Positions 40,948 through 51,005 of a stretch of 64,000 nt of DNA are shown in pieces (within the stretch, counting starts at the first letter, position 1; every line of letters starts with the position of its first letter). A program made the translations under genes and the position numbers. This stretch comes from Paenibacillus qinlingensis. GTDB taxonomy: Bacteria > Bacillota > Bacilli > Paenibacillales > NBRC-103111. Location of the stretch: the NCBI RefSeq assembly GCF_013204845.1, contig NZ_JABMKY010000014.1, forward strand, positions 152,145-216,144, in the 5' to 3' direction. The notes beneath the pieces were generated by a model. The model ran no database searches. It was given only the letters and a program-made list of their open reading frames with translations, and was not told where the DNA came from.

Positions 40948-41571
40948 ATGAAATTCCATTTCGGATTCGACGGCGATAAAACCCCAGTGCAAGAACCTTT
41001 GAAAATTCAACATACCGATTCCAATACACCTCATCTTCTCGCCAAGCATTTGCAAGCGATTTTCAGTAAACTACCAACCTATCAACCTATCGTCGTCATT
41101 TGTGTTGGAACGGATCGCTCTACAGGTGATGCTCTCGGACCACTCGTTGGCTCTCATTTAAATCGTACGACCACACTCCGCAATCTTCATTTATTCGGCA
41201 CCCTGGATGAACCTGTCCATGCTATGAATTTGGCCGAAACAGTTGAAACCATCCACAAGCAATTTCAGAATCCTTTCATCGTCGCTGTTGATGCTTGTTT
41301 AGGGCAAGTTGCCAGTGTCGGCTGCATTCAAGTCGCGCATGGACCACTTAAGCCAGGTGCTGGTGTCAATAAAGATCTGCCTCCCGTTGGTGATATTCAT
41401 GTAACTGGTATCGTGAATGTGGGCGGCTTCATGGAATACTTCGTCTTGCAAAATACACGGCTTAGCCTCGTCATGAATATGGCTACCGTCATTGGCGATG
41501 CCCTCTACGCTTCGATCAGACGGACGCAATCTTTTGCACCGAGTGCTACGACTGCTTTAAAGTTTGAGTAA
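40948..41571 (+). CDS. yyaC: Spore protease YyaC
   Basis: 207 residues of the YyaC family, related in fold to the germination protease GPR. Blocks: VICVGTDRSTGDALGPLVGS, HLFGTLDEPVHAMNL, AVDACLGQ and GIVNVGGFMEYFVLQNTRLS. TTTGGAGGGA precedes the ATG. In Bacillus it is a forespore gene (SigF), so its presence implies a spore-former. It converges on the DUF4446 gene and overlaps it by 26 nt. Confidence 0.92.
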   Translation: MKFHFGFDGDKTPVQEPLKIQHTDSNTPHLLAKHLQAIFSKLPTYQPIVVICVGTDRSTGDALGPLVGSHLNRTTTLRNLHLFGTLDEPVHAMNLAETVETIHKQFQNPFIVAVDACLGQVASVGCIQVAHGPLKPGAGVNKDLPPVGDIHVTGIVNVGGFMEYFVLQNTRLSLVMNMATVIGDALYASIRRTQSFAPSATTALKFE

Positions 41572-42037
41572 GTGTTTCCTTCTCTTCTGGACTTAACGTG
41601 TAACTGGATTGCCCCTTTGCGATCGGCTTCGCATATACATACATTTGCTCTCGACTATGTATTCCCGTAATGATCACACCATCCTGCTCTTCGTTCAGCA
41701 TCGCCAACGAGAAACTGAGATCACTACCACCTTCATTAAAGGCATTGTAGCGACGAACTTTGATGTTCGATGTCATCTTCTTCATGGACTGATGAATACC
41801 AGATATTTGGGCCGAAGCCTTAACGGATTCGGCCTTTTGCTCATTCAAGGCGTTCTGCATATCAATAAGTAATTGTTCCATATTCTCAGCGCTTGTACCA
41901 TTGATCATCCGAGTATATCGTTTCCGCAAGGATGACAATCGAATCGAAATAATGATAACCATAACCAATAAAACAAGAATGAATGCGAAACAAACTAACA
42001 TCACATATTCTGCATTCAAGCCAAACAGTTCCCCCAT
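41546..42037 (-). CDS. DUF4446 family membrane protein
   Basis: 163 residues: one N-terminal membrane helix (VMLVCFAFILVLLVMVII), a helical coiled-coil section (about 45-95) and a C-terminal domain with IKVRRYNAFNEGGSDLSFSL then LLNEEQDGVIIT-like sequence, diagnostic for DUF4446. Encoded near the origin in many Bacilli and Clostridia. Function unknown. Confidence 0.87.
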   Translation of the reverse strand: MGELFGLNAEYVMLVCFAFILVLLVMVIIISIRLSSLRKRYTRMINGTSAENMEQLLIDMQNALNEQKAESVKASAQISGIHQSMKKMTSNIKVRRYNAFNEGGSDLSFSLAMLNEEQDGVIITGIHSREQMYVYAKPIAKGQSSYTLSPEEKETLTQTLKQS

Positions 42038-42052
42038 GCCTTATCCCTCTTT

Positions 42053-43213
42053 CTACTTCGCATATTGCGCTTGAATCTCTTTGACAGCTTCAATGAGTGC
42101 TGTTACTTCTTCGTCCGTCGTAAAATAACCGATACTGGACCGCACGGCTCCCTTGGCCAAAGTCCCGGCCACTTCATGTGCTAGCGGTGTACAATGATAA
42201 CCTGACCGCACAGCAATTTGAAATGACTGATCAAGGATAAAAGCAACTTCCGATGAATCCACATCTTGAATGTTAAAGGAAACGATTCCTGTTTTATTTT
42301 GTCCAAGCTTTGGCCCCAGAATCGTAACTCCTTCAATTCCCAGTAGCCCTTCCATTAATTGCTGGGTATGTGCCCATTCTTTCGCATGAATCTTGTCCAC
42401 GGTTTCCGCTAGGACGAACTTCACACCTTCATTCAACCCAGCGATGCCTGGCGTGTTCTGAGTCCCTGCTTCATAACGATCAGGCCGTACTGTTGGCTGG
42501 TGGATGGCCTCCGACTGACTACCCGTCCCACCATGCAGCAACGGCTCCAAATCGATATCCGGATGGATGTATAGCCCACCCGTTCCTTGAGGCCCCAGGA
42601 GCCCCTTGTGGCCCGGGAAGGCCAGTATGTCGATATTCATATCTGCGACATGAATAGGCAGTATACCGGCGCTCTGAGCCGCGTCTACAAGCAGTTTCGC
42701 GCCGCGACTTCTGCAGATCTCCCCAATCTCTCCAATTGGCATAATGGTGCCAAGTAGATTGGAACTGTGATTTACAACGACAAGTGTTGTATTCGCGCGA
42801 AATGCTTCTTTCAAATCTTTTAATTGCACATTCCCCTGCTCATCGTGTTGCAAATAGGTAAGCTCAACGCCTACAGAGGCTTTTAAATATTCTAGCGGCC
42901 TTCTCACCGAGTTGTGTTCAACATTGGTACAGATCACATGATCGCCAGGCTTTACAAAACCCTTGATTGCCTGGTTTAGTGCATGTGTCGTATTTAATGC
43001 AAATGAAATATCGTTTGGGTTTCTCACACCGAATAATTTAGCTAGATTCTTTCTCGTCTCGAACAACGTACGGCTTGCCTTCACAGCCATCTGATGGCTG
43101 CCTCTTCCAGGATTAGCTGCATACTCCTGCATGCATTGCATCATCGCGTCCAACACCGCAGGCGGCTTCGGCCACGAGGATGCGGCTTGATCGAAATACA
43201 TAACGTCTTTCAT
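42053..43213 (-). CDS. Cysteine desulfurase family protein
   Basis: PLP-dependent class V aminotransferase-fold enzyme (386 residues) that removes sulfur from cysteine as a protein persulfide. MYFDQAASSWPKP opens the fold. The PLP Lys is in AFPGHKGLLGPQGTGG, and the persulfide Cys is in VRSGYHCTPLAH. The ATG at 43213 has AAAGGGGACGG upstream; a longer frame from 43273 was rejected. With the DUF3343 protein nearby it may feed a dedicated sulfur or selenium path. Confidence 0.93.
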   Translation of the reverse strand: MKDVMYFDQAASSWPKPPAVLDAMMQCMQEYAANPGRGSHQMAVKASRTLFETRKNLAKLFGVRNPNDISFALNTTHALNQAIKGFVKPGDHVICTNVEHNSVRRPLEYLKASVGVELTYLQHDEQGNVQLKDLKEAFRANTTLVVVNHSSNLLGTIMPIGEIGEICRSRGAKLLVDAAQSAGILPIHVADMNIDILAFPGHKGLLGPQGTGGLYIHPDIDLEPLLHGGTGSQSEAIHQPTVRPDRYEAGTQNTPGIAGLNEGVKFVLAETVDKIHAKEWAHTQQLMEGLLGIEGVTILGPKLGQNKTGIVSFNIQDVDSSEVAFILDQSFQIAVRSGYHCTPLAHEVAGTLAKGAVRSSIGYFTTDEEVTALIEAVKEIQAQYAK

Positions 43214-43351
43214 ATGTCCGTCCCCTTTCGAGAAATCCCTACCCGACAATATACCTAGAAAATATCTTTTCAATTATAAATGGTCAAAAATATAGCATAC
43301 CCTAGTTTGTTCCTTCTGTTCGAAAGAAAAACATAGGTATGCTAGCAATTT

Positions 43352-44224
43352 CTAAGAGATTTTACCTTGCAATAATTCTAGCAGTCGGTTGAGATCGTCT
43401 TTTGAATAGTAGAGCAACTCGATCTTTCCTTTATCCTGCTGACTCTTAATTTTCACGGATGTCCGATAAATGTCTCGCAATTGCTCTTCTGCTTGATTAA
43501 TATACGGATCTCTATTTTTTTCTTTTTGCTTTGCCTTTTCCTTTTCAGGGCCAGGTGGTTCTTCTAACATCTTGATTGCTTCTTCAAGTTCTCTAACACT
43601 CCATTGTTTAGAGATCGTTGATTCTGCAAGTTCTTTCTTAATCTTATCGTCCTTCACACCAACAATTGCTCTCGCGTGCCCCATGGATAATGTTCCACGT
43701 GAAACATATTGTTTGATCGATTCGGGAAGGGAAAGCAATCTTAGGAAATTGGCAATATGGGATCTACTCTTACCAACCTTCGCTGAAAGCTCCTCTTGTG
43801 TTAGAGAGAATTGATCAATGATACCTTGGTAGGCAAATGCGATCTCAAGCGCATTAAGATCCTCACGCTGCACGTTCTCAATCAAGGCGATTTCCATGAC
43901 CTGCTGATCGGATAGAATTCTTTCAACAGCTGGAATAGTTGGTGTTCCTGCAACTTGTGATGCACGGAAACGACGTTCACCCGCAATGATCTCGTAGCCC
44001 TTAAGTACCTTCCGAACAATGATTGGCTGAATGACGCCATGTTCCTTGATCGACTCTGAAAGTTCCTTAATGCTATCTTCATTAAAATGCTTTCTAGGCT
44101 GATACGGATTGGCTCTTAATTGAGCCAGTGGAATCTGAATGACTTTATCGCTCTCATCAATATGCAAGGACGTAATTAGTGCGTCTAATCCTTTACCTAA
44201 ACCTTTAGAGAGGCCTTTGGTCAT
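43352..44224 (-). CDS. parB: Chromosome partition protein ParB (Spo0J)
   Basis: CTP-dependent clamp that loads at parS and recruits SMC. 290 residues. The N-terminal part has the Soj-activating GLGKGLDALI. The CTPase domain shows NPYQPR and GERRFRA with the ENVQR motif, and the HTH is LTQEELSAKVGKSRSHIAN. It overlaps parA by 4 nt and contains a parS site in its own coding sequence. Confidence 0.97.
   Translation of the reverse strand: MTKGLSKGLGKGLDALITSLHIDESDKVIQIPLAQLRANPYQPRKHFNEDSIKELSESIKEHGVIQPIIVRKVLKGYEIIAGERRFRASQVAGTPTIPAVERILSDQQVMEIALIENVQREDLNALEIAFAYQGIIDQFSLTQEELSAKVGKSRSHIANFLRLLSLPESIKQYVSRGTLSMGHARAIVGVKDDKIKKELAESTISKQWSVRELEEAIKMLEEPPGPEKEKAKQKEKNRDPYINQAEEQLRDIYRTSVKIKSQQDKGKIELLYYSKDDLNRLLELLQGKIS
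43691..43706. promoter_or_regulatory. parS site inside parB
   Basis: TGTTCCACGTGAAACA matches the Bacillus parS consensus exactly. Location inside parB is conserved in Bacilli. Confidence 0.95.
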
Positions 44225-44979
44225 ACTGAGATCACTTCCTTAGCAAGTTCTAAATAAACTTCCGCGCCCTTTGATCTAGGATCATACGTAATAATGGATT
44301 GCCCATGACTCGGCGCTTCACTCAAACGTACATTACGAGGAATAATCGTTTGATAAACCTTTGTTTGGAAGTACTTTTTAACTTCTTCAATAACTTGAAT
44401 ACCTAAGTTCGTCCTTGCATCAAACATCGTCAATAACACGCCTTCAATTTGAAGTCCTGTATTTAAATGCTTTTGCACCAAGCGCACTGTATTCAGAAGT
44501 TGGCTTAAACCTTCTAATGCGTAGTATTCACATTGAATAGGAATGATTACGGAATCCGCGGCAGTTAAAGAATTGATCGTTAAAAGGCCAAGTGATGGAG
44601 GGCAATCTATCAAAATATAATCATATAAGTGTTTGACAAGTTGAAGTGACTTCTTTAATCGAACTTCTCTTGAAATGGTTGGAACCAATTCAATCTCTGC
44701 ACCAGCCAATTGAATCGTAGCCGGAACAATTTTAAGATTCGGTACATTTGTTTCCACTGTTGCATCTTTTGGATGTACGTCATTAATCAATACATCATAA
44801 ATGCAATTTGTAACATCAGCTTTATTCACACCAATACCACTTGTTGTGTTCCCTTGAGGGTCAATATCAACCAAAAGAACGCGTTTACCAAGCGAAGCTA
44901 ATGAAGCGCCTAGATTCACAGAAGTCGTCGTCTTGCCGACGCCACCCTTCTGATTCGTTATTGCAATAATTTTAGACAA
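44221..44979 (-). CDS. parA: Chromosome partition ATPase ParA (Soj)
   Basis: Deviant-Walker ATPase (252 residues) that binds DNA as an ATP dimer and regulates DnaA. MSKIIAITNQKGGVGKTTTS holds the signature KGGVGKT, with DIDPQGNTTSG and DCPPSLGLL following. I chose the TTG at 44979 because GAGGTG is 8 nt upstream and the N-terminus then matches the family; the ATG six bases earlier is too near the site. Operon parA-parB. Confidence 0.97.
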   Translation of the reverse strand: MSKIIAITNQKGGVGKTTTSVNLGASLASLGKRVLLVDIDPQGNTTSGIGVNKADVTNCIYDVLINDVHPKDATVETNVPNLKIVPATIQLAGAEIELVPTISREVRLKKSLQLVKHLYDYILIDCPPSLGLLTINSLTAADSVIIPIQCEYYALEGLSQLLNTVRLVQKHLNTGLQIEGVLLTMFDARTNLGIQVIEEVKKYFQTKVYQTIIPRNVRLSEAPSHGQSIITYDPRSKGAEVYLELAKEVISV

Positions 44980-45100
44980 AACCATTTCACCTCTATCGCT
45001 TATGTTCCATAATGCTATTTAACAAGCAGTAGTACTATCTTACCATATCTATCAATCAGTTACCTTATGAATATTTGATAGATTCGTGCCATTAGATGCA

Positions 45101-45125
45101 AAAAAAACGGCTTGCGCCGTTTTTA
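45101..45125 (-). terminator. Terminator after noc
   Basis: The minus-strand stem ACGGC/GCCGT with a short loop is followed by a T8 run; the 5' side is A-rich, so it may work in both directions. Confidence 0.8.
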
Positions 45126-45144
45126 GGTAGCAGGAATGCCTAAA

Positions 45145-45960
45145 TTATCGCTTAGGAATCTTAATTATAATTTCGTAATGGTCCTCATGATCTTGTTCTG
45201 AGGTATTAATATGTAATCCCGAGCTTGATACCATCTCTACGGATTGACGAATCGTATTGAGAGCAAGTCGAACATCCTTCGTAAAGGAAACACGACGTGA
45301 CTTCTTAATCTTCGCCGCTTCCTTCAGGAAACTTATTTTGATTTCCGTTTGTTTCACGTTTAATTCTTTAGTTATAATCTCTTCTAGCAATTTGACCTGT
45401 TGCTCTTCTTGATCTAAAGCTAATAGAGCCCGTGCGTGACGTTCTGTAATCTTACGTTCCATCAATGCCATTTTAACAGGTTCGCATAATTGTAATAAAC
45501 GAATTTTATTGGCGATTGTGGATTGGCTTTTGCCCAGTCGTTGTGCAAGACTTTCCTGTGTGAGATCATGCATTTCAATCAGTTGATGGTAAGCTGCAGC
45601 CTCTTCTATTGCAGTAAGTCCTTCACGCTGCAGATTTTCAATAAGCGCAATGGATGCCGCTTGTGAATCATTAAAGTCCCGAACAATAGCTGGAATTGTA
45701 TCAAGCCCTAATTTTTTCACCGCACGCAAACGTCGTTCGCCTGCAATCAACTCAAATGTATTATTTTTGACTCGAACAACGATGGGTTGAATAATACCAT
45801 GTGTTCGAATGGTTTGGCATAGTTCATCAATACGATCATCATCGAATAAAGTTCTTGGCTGATAGGGACTAGGAATAATACTATTTACGGGTATGTTTTT
45901 GACCTCATCCGTCGTTGAACGATCTGCAAGGCCAAATAGCTTCGATATTTGTTCTTTCAT
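45145..45960 (-). CDS. noc: Nucleoid occlusion protein Noc
   Basis: ParB paralogue (271 residues) that binds Noc sites and blocks Z-ring assembly over the nucleoid. The N-terminal amphipathic helix MKEQISKLFGLADRS matches the membrane-targeting helix of Noc. The CTPase domain has PSPYQPRTLF and GERRLRAVK, and the HTH LTQESLAQRLGKSQSTIAN follows. The ATG at 45960 is chosen for that helix; upstream TTG/GTG codons would mask it. Confidence 0.95.
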   Translation of the reverse strand: MKEQISKLFGLADRSTTDEVKNIPVNSIIPSPYQPRTLFDDDRIDELCQTIRTHGIIQPIVVRVKNNTFELIAGERRLRAVKKLGLDTIPAIVRDFNDSQAASIALIENLQREGLTAIEEAAAYHQLIEMHDLTQESLAQRLGKSQSTIANKIRLLQLCEPVKMALMERKITERHARALLALDQEEQQVKLLEEIITKELNVKQTEIKISFLKEAAKIKKSRRVSFTKDVRLALNTIRQSVEMVSSSGLHINTSEQDHEDHYEIIIKIPKR

Positions 45961-46242
45961 AGGAAAACTTACCACCAACTCTTCCCGTAGTTTAAGCGAT
46001 CAGTACAGTTACAATAAACGGATACAACGCCCTGTACAAGGTAAAAAGATCTTTTCGCCATTCCGAGACGATGTCATTCATGCTGTCTGATTCTAGTAAA
46101 TTTAATCTATCAATTGCGAATATCCAACCACAACATCACAAATAAAAGGTAAGGCGAAGCCAGCTTATGACCGGCTTTCACCTTATATAGATATTCTCCA
46201 TCGAAGGCCATAATCCTTCTATTCAACAGATAAGCTGACAAA

Positions 46243-46258
46243 TGTTTCACGTGAAACA
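46243..46258. promoter_or_regulatory. parS site between noc and rsmG
   Basis: TGTTTCACGTGAAACA, a perfect 16-bp palindrome and exact parS match, 6 nt from the rsmG stop. Confidence 0.95.
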
Positions 46259-46264
46259 TTTGTG

Positions 46265-46990
46265 TTATTTGAAGAGTGGTTCCTTTAAAGGGATCCCAGC
46301 TTTTCTAGGATATTTAGCTGGCGTAGCAGCTGTCTTCTGAATCTCAACAAAATGCCTAACGGATTCTTCAATAGGCAAAATCATTCGATTAACCTTCGTT
46401 ACTTTCCCTCGCAGCTCTACTAAACTAAAGGAAGAGTCTTTAATCTCATCGTCAACATCGGAACCCTTCATCGCAATGAAAGTTCCTCCACTCTTCGCAA
46501 ATGGAAGACAGAACTCATTTAGTACTTGCAATTTTGCAACAGCTCTAGCTGTTACGAGATCAAAGTGGTCGCGATAACGAGATAATCTAGCAATATCCTC
46601 TGCCCTACCGTGTACACAGTCCATATTCGTCAGACCAAGCTGAGAGACAATTTCTTTTAAAAATAGAATACGTTTATTCAGAGAATCAACAATAGTAACT
46701 TGAAGATGAGGAAATGCAATTTTAAGAGGTATGCTTGGGAATCCCGCGCCTGACCCGATATCAGCAAGAGATGTAACCTTCCCCATGTCATAATTGAAAG
46801 CTACAGAAAGAGAATCATAAAAATGTTTGAGATAAACTTGATCTCTCACTGTAATACCTGTTAAATTCATTTTCTCGTTCCACTCTACGAGTGTCTTATA
46901 GTACTGCTCAAACTGCTCTAATTGATGCGTAGAAAGAGTGATATTTTCTTGGGCTAATAACTCTGTGAATTGTTGCTGTGTAGCATCCAT
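46265..46990 (-). CDS. rsmG: 16S rRNA m7G527 methyltransferase
   Basis: SAM-dependent methyltransferase (GidB, 241 residues) acting on G527 of 16S rRNA. It has SLADIGSGAGFPSIPLKIAF (SAM loop), VTIVDSLNKRILFL and VTARAVAKL. Loss in other bacteria gives low-level streptomycin resistance. It follows mnmG by 4 nt in the conserved mnmE-mnmG-rsmG-noc order. Confidence 0.97.
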   Translation of the reverse strand: MDATQQQFTELLAQENITLSTHQLEQFEQYYKTLVEWNEKMNLTGITVRDQVYLKHFYDSLSVAFNYDMGKVTSLADIGSGAGFPSIPLKIAFPHLQVTIVDSLNKRILFLKEIVSQLGLTNMDCVHGRAEDIARLSRYRDHFDLVTARAVAKLQVLNEFCLPFAKSGGTFIAMKGSDVDDEIKDSSFSLVELRGKVTKVNRMILPIEESVRHFVEIQKTAATPAKYPRKAGIPLKEPLFK

Positions 46991-46994
46991 ATCT

Positions 46995-48890
46995 TTAACC
47001 TCTAGCCGCTATGACTCTGTTGTAATGTTCGAGATAAACAAGCAAGATAGAAATATCCGAAGGTGTAACCCCACTAATCCGAGATGCTTGCCCAATCGAT
47101 ATAGGGCGAATTTTTGCGAGCTTCTGTTTGGCTTCGGTAGCTATCCCATGAATATCACTGTATTCAATATCATCTGGAATCTTTTTCTTTTCCATTTTGC
47201 GCAGGCGATCAACTTGATTGCTTTGCTTTTCAATATAACCAGCATATTTCACTTGAATGCCTACTTGCTCCTTCATATCTTCATCTAAGTTAAAAGGAGA
47301 CATCGTCATTTGTTCAATATGTTTATATTCAATCTCAGGACGACGCAACAAGGAAATTGCAGGAACCGAATTCGTCAATTCCACACTTTCCAAGCTTCGA
47401 AGCAATTCCTGAACATGAGGCTCTGGCTTTACCTTCACTTCAGATATACGTTCAATTTCTTGTTCTACCAACGATTTTTTATTCAAAAACTTCGCATAGC
47501 GCTCTTCAGATATCAACCCAATTTCATGACCAATTGGTGTCAAACGAAGATCTGCATTGTCATGACGAAGCAACAAGCGATATTCTGCACGTGATGTAAG
47601 CAAGCGGTACGGCTCACTAGTTCCTTTTGTCACGAGATCATCAATGAGAACTCCGATATAGCCTTCCGAACGATCCAGAACAATAGCTTCTTTCTCTTGT
47701 ACTTTACGCGCTGCATTAATCCCTGCCATAACACCTTGACCGGCAGCCTCTTCGTATCCAGAAGTCCCATTAATCTGACCAGCTGTAAATAACCCACTAA
47801 CCAGCTTCGTTTCTAATGATGGTTTTAATTGTGTTGGTACTACCGCATCATATTCGATGGCATAACCCGTACGCATCATTTCTACTTTTTCTAGACCAGG
47901 AATAGAACGCAGGATACCCAACTGGACATCTTCCGGCATACTTGTAGAGAGACCTTGTACATAATACTCTGAAGTACTGTGACCTTCTGGCTCTAGGAAG
48001 ATTTGATGCTTTGCCTTATCAGCGAAACGAACGATTTTATCTTCAATAGAAGGACAATATCTTGGTCCAGTCCCTTCGATAGCACCTGAGAACATCGGAG
48101 CGCGATGGAGGTTATCATTAATAATTTGATGAGTTTCAGCAGATGTATAAGTTAACCAGCAAGGCAATTGTTGATTATGATTAGAACCATACTCCGTTTC
48201 GAAAGAGAAAAACTTCGGTTGCTCATCACCAGGCTGAATTTCTGTTTTACTAAAATCAATCGTATCTCCATGAACACGCGGAGGCGTACCTGTCTTGAAA
48301 CGAACTAGATCGAACCCTAACTTGCGCAAGGACTCGGATAATTTAACGGATGGCTGCTGATTATTAGGCCCACTCTCGTACATCAGTTCGCCCATGATGA
48401 CTTTACCGCGCAAATACGTCCCCGTTGTCAAAACAACAGATTTTGCGTAATACTCCGCACCAGTTTTTGTAATCAGACCTTTACAAACACCGTTCTCAAC
48501 GATAAGCTCTTCGGCCATCCCTTGACGCAAAGTCAAATTAGCCGTAGCTTCAATCGTTTCTTTCATTTTGTGCTGATAAGAAAATTTATCCGCTTGAGCG
48601 CGCAGTGCATGAACAGCGGGGCCCTTACCTGTATTCAACATACGGAGTTGAATATACGTTTTATCAATATTGCGCCCCATCTCACCACCAAGTGCGTCGA
48701 TCTCACGAACAACGTGTCCTTTCGCTGGACCACCGATGGATGGGTTACAAGGCATGAAAGCAACCATGTCTAGATTGATCGTTAATAGCAACGTATTACA
48801 ACCCATGCGAGCTGAAGCTAAGGCTGCCTCACAACCTGCATGACCAGCACCGATAACGATAACGTCATAATTCCCTGCATGATATCCCAT
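46995..48890 (-). CDS. mnmG: tRNA modification protein MnmG (GidA)
   Basis: FAD-dependent partner of MnmE in making the wobble-uridine carboxymethylaminomethyl group. 631 residues with the dinucleotide fold VIVIGAGHAGCEAALASARM, the block PCNPSIGGPAKGHVVREIDALGG and the C-terminal SRISGVTPSDISILL. The ATG at 48890 has GGGAGGG upstream. The 11-residue extension was rejected. Confidence 0.97.
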   Translation of the reverse strand: MGYHAGNYDVIVIGAGHAGCEAALASARMGCNTLLLTINLDMVAFMPCNPSIGGPAKGHVVREIDALGGEMGRNIDKTYIQLRMLNTGKGPAVHALRAQADKFSYQHKMKETIEATANLTLRQGMAEELIVENGVCKGLITKTGAEYYAKSVVLTTGTYLRGKVIMGELMYESGPNNQQPSVKLSESLRKLGFDLVRFKTGTPPRVHGDTIDFSKTEIQPGDEQPKFFSFETEYGSNHNQQLPCWLTYTSAETHQIINDNLHRAPMFSGAIEGTGPRYCPSIEDKIVRFADKAKHQIFLEPEGHSTSEYYVQGLSTSMPEDVQLGILRSIPGLEKVEMMRTGYAIEYDAVVPTQLKPSLETKLVSGLFTAGQINGTSGYEEAAGQGVMAGINAARKVQEKEAIVLDRSEGYIGVLIDDLVTKGTSEPYRLLTSRAEYRLLLRHDNADLRLTPIGHEIGLISEERYAKFLNKKSLVEQEIERISEVKVKPEPHVQELLRSLESVELTNSVPAISLLRRPEIEYKHIEQMTMSPFNLDEDMKEQVGIQVKYAGYIEKQSNQVDRLRKMEKKKIPDDIEYSDIHGIATEAKQKLAKIRPISIGQASRISGVTPSDISILLVYLEHYNRVIAARG

Positions 48891-48936
48891 AGAAACGTCC
48901 CTCCCTCTTTTATGAAAACGCAAATGCTGTCGATTT

Positions 48937-50313
48937 TCATTTTCCTAAGCAGAATTGTGTAAAAATTTGATCGATTAAGGACTCACCTACAGAATCGCCG
49001 ATAATCTCCCCTAACTGCTCCCAAGCAGCTCGGATATCAATTTGAATCATATCAATCGGAACATATTGCTCATTGGCATCCAATGCATCCTGCAAGGAAC
49101 GCTTGGCCTGCTTCAACAAGGAAATATGGCGAACATTACTCACATATGTTAAATCACTAGATTCGAGCTTTCCTTCAAAGAAAATCGCCGCGATCGCTTT
49201 TTCCAAATCCTCAATACCTTTATTCTCAATCAGGGACAGTTCTACAATACGTTCTTGTGGGAAATAACTAAGCACCTGATCCACATCTAATTTGCGATCC
49301 AAATCAATCTTATTCAGAATAACGATCGTTTGTTTATCCGCCAGCTGCTTCATTAATGCAATCTCGTCGAGTTGAAGCTCATCATTACTATTCAGTACTA
49401 GTAAAATGAGATCAGCCTCAGCTAAGGCAGTCTTTGATCGCTCCACACCAATCTGTTCGACAATATCCGAAGTCTCGCGAATACCAGCCGTATCAAGCAG
49501 CTTCAGCGGAATACCGCCAATATTAACGAACTCCTCTATGACATCCCGCGTGGTTCCTGGAATATCAGTAACAATTGCTCGATTCTGTTGAGCTAATTCA
49601 TTTAACAAAGATGACTTCCCAACATTAGGTTTGCCGACAATTGCCGTCTCAATGCCTTCGCGCAAAATTTTGCCTTGCTCTGCGGTCACCAATAAACGAT
49701 CAATATCCAACATGACCGTATCACACTTCGTTTTGATGAACACATTTGTCATTTCCTCTACATCATGTTCTGGGTAGTCAATATTCACCTCAACATGAGC
49801 CATTAACTCCACCAGAATGTAGCGCAAATGCTTAATCTGTTTGGATAAATTACCTTCCACTTGCTTCAAAGCTACTTTGAAGGCTCGATCCGATTTAGCT
49901 CGAATTAAGTCAATAACTGCTTCTGCCTGTGTTAAGTCAATACGACCGTTCAAAAAAGCTCGCTTTGTAAACTCACCAGGCTCCGCTAAGCGAACCCCTT
50001 GTACTAGCAATAAATCAAGCACCTTCTTAACGGAGACAATCCCTCCGTGACAGCTAATTTCGACTACATCCTCCATAGTAAAGGATCGCGGAGCTTTCAT
50101 TAACGTAACTAGAACCTCCTCTACCTTTTCGGCGGAAGCAGGTTCTATAATGAATCCATAATGTACCGTATGCGTATCAGCAACAGATAATTTCGTTTTT
50201 GAGCGGAAAATACGTTCAACGTATGTGACAGAATCCTCGCCGCTCACACGAATAACCGCTATCCCACCCTCACCAAGCGGTGTAGAAATAGCAGCAATCG
50301 TATCATTTAACAT
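48937..50313 (-). CDS. mnmE: tRNA modification GTPase MnmE (TrmE)
   Basis: 458 residues: an N-terminal folate-binding domain (1-120), a helical domain split by a G domain with GKPNVGKSSLLN, IPGTTRD, DTAG and NKID, and the C-terminal CLGK whose Cys is essential. Works with MnmG encoded just downstream. First gene of the leftward tRNA-modification operon. Confidence 0.97.
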   Translation of the reverse strand: MLNDTIAAISTPLGEGGIAVIRVSGEDSVTYVERIFRSKTKLSVADTHTVHYGFIIEPASAEKVEEVLVTLMKAPRSFTMEDVVEISCHGGIVSVKKVLDLLLVQGVRLAEPGEFTKRAFLNGRIDLTQAEAVIDLIRAKSDRAFKVALKQVEGNLSKQIKHLRYILVELMAHVEVNIDYPEHDVEEMTNVFIKTKCDTVMLDIDRLLVTAEQGKILREGIETAIVGKPNVGKSSLLNELAQQNRAIVTDIPGTTRDVIEEFVNIGGIPLKLLDTAGIRETSDIVEQIGVERSKTALAEADLILLVLNSNDELQLDEIALMKQLADKQTIVILNKIDLDRKLDVDQVLSYFPQERIVELSLIENKGIEDLEKAIAAIFFEGKLESSDLTYVSNVRHISLLKQAKRSLQDALDANEQYVPIDMIQIDIRAAWEQLGEIIGDSVGESLIDQIFTQFCLGK

Positions 50314-50387
50314 AGTATTTGCACCTCGAATTTACCTCATCTTAAAGAAAAAGCAATGACATATGAACTAGGTCATTGCGATCTGTG

Positions 50388-51005
50388 TTATTTAACAGCG
50401 ATGACAACCCGACGATTCGGTTCTTCGCCTTTACTGTACGTTTTGATAACGGGATGCCCTTGTAATTCCGCATGAATAATCTTACGTTCTTGCGAATTCA
50501 TCGGCTCCAAAATAACTTCTTTTTTCGACTTAATCACGCGATTAGCCAGTCTTAACGCCAGCTCTTCCAACGTTTTCTTCCGTCGATCACGGAAATTCTC
50601 CGCATCTAAGATGATGCGAAAATGAGAATTCGCATAACGATTACCCACAATATTAACTAAATACTGAAGCGCATCGAGTGTTTGTCCTCTTTTTCCGATC
50701 AAAATACCTAATTCCGAGCCACTCATGTTTAAGATATAGCCTTCACGATCTTTATGTGTATCTATGGTGATGGAAATTTGCATCGCTTCGAACATATCTT
50801 GTAAGAAAGCTATCGCTTCCTCAAGTGGATCGGGTATCAATTCGAGCTCAACCTTCGCAACTCTGGATCCAATAAACCCGAACAACCCTCGTGAGGGCTG
50901 TTCCAAAATATGAATATGTACACGATCCTCCGAAACTTGCCATTGATCTAGACCAGATTTAACTGCTAGCTCAATTGTCTTTCCAGTCACCACGATTTTC
51001 TTCAT
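50388..51005 (-). CDS. jag: RNA-binding protein Jag (KhpB)
   Basis: 205 residues: an N-terminal Jag domain (VVTGKTIELAVKSGLDQW), a KH domain with LIGKRGQTLDALQYLVN and a C-terminal R3H domain (MNSQERKIIHAELQGHPVIK). Regulates cell elongation through RNA binding in Gram-positive bacteria. Overlaps yidC by 4 nt. Confidence 0.95.
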   Translation of the reverse strand: MKKIVVTGKTIELAVKSGLDQWQVSEDRVHIHILEQPSRGLFGFIGSRVAKVELELIPDPLEEAIAFLQDMFEAMQISITIDTHKDREGYILNMSGSELGILIGKRGQTLDALQYLVNIVGNRYANSHFRIILDAENFRDRRKKTLEELALRLANRVIKSKKEVILEPMNSQERKIIHAELQGHPVIKTYSKGEEPNRRVVIAVK

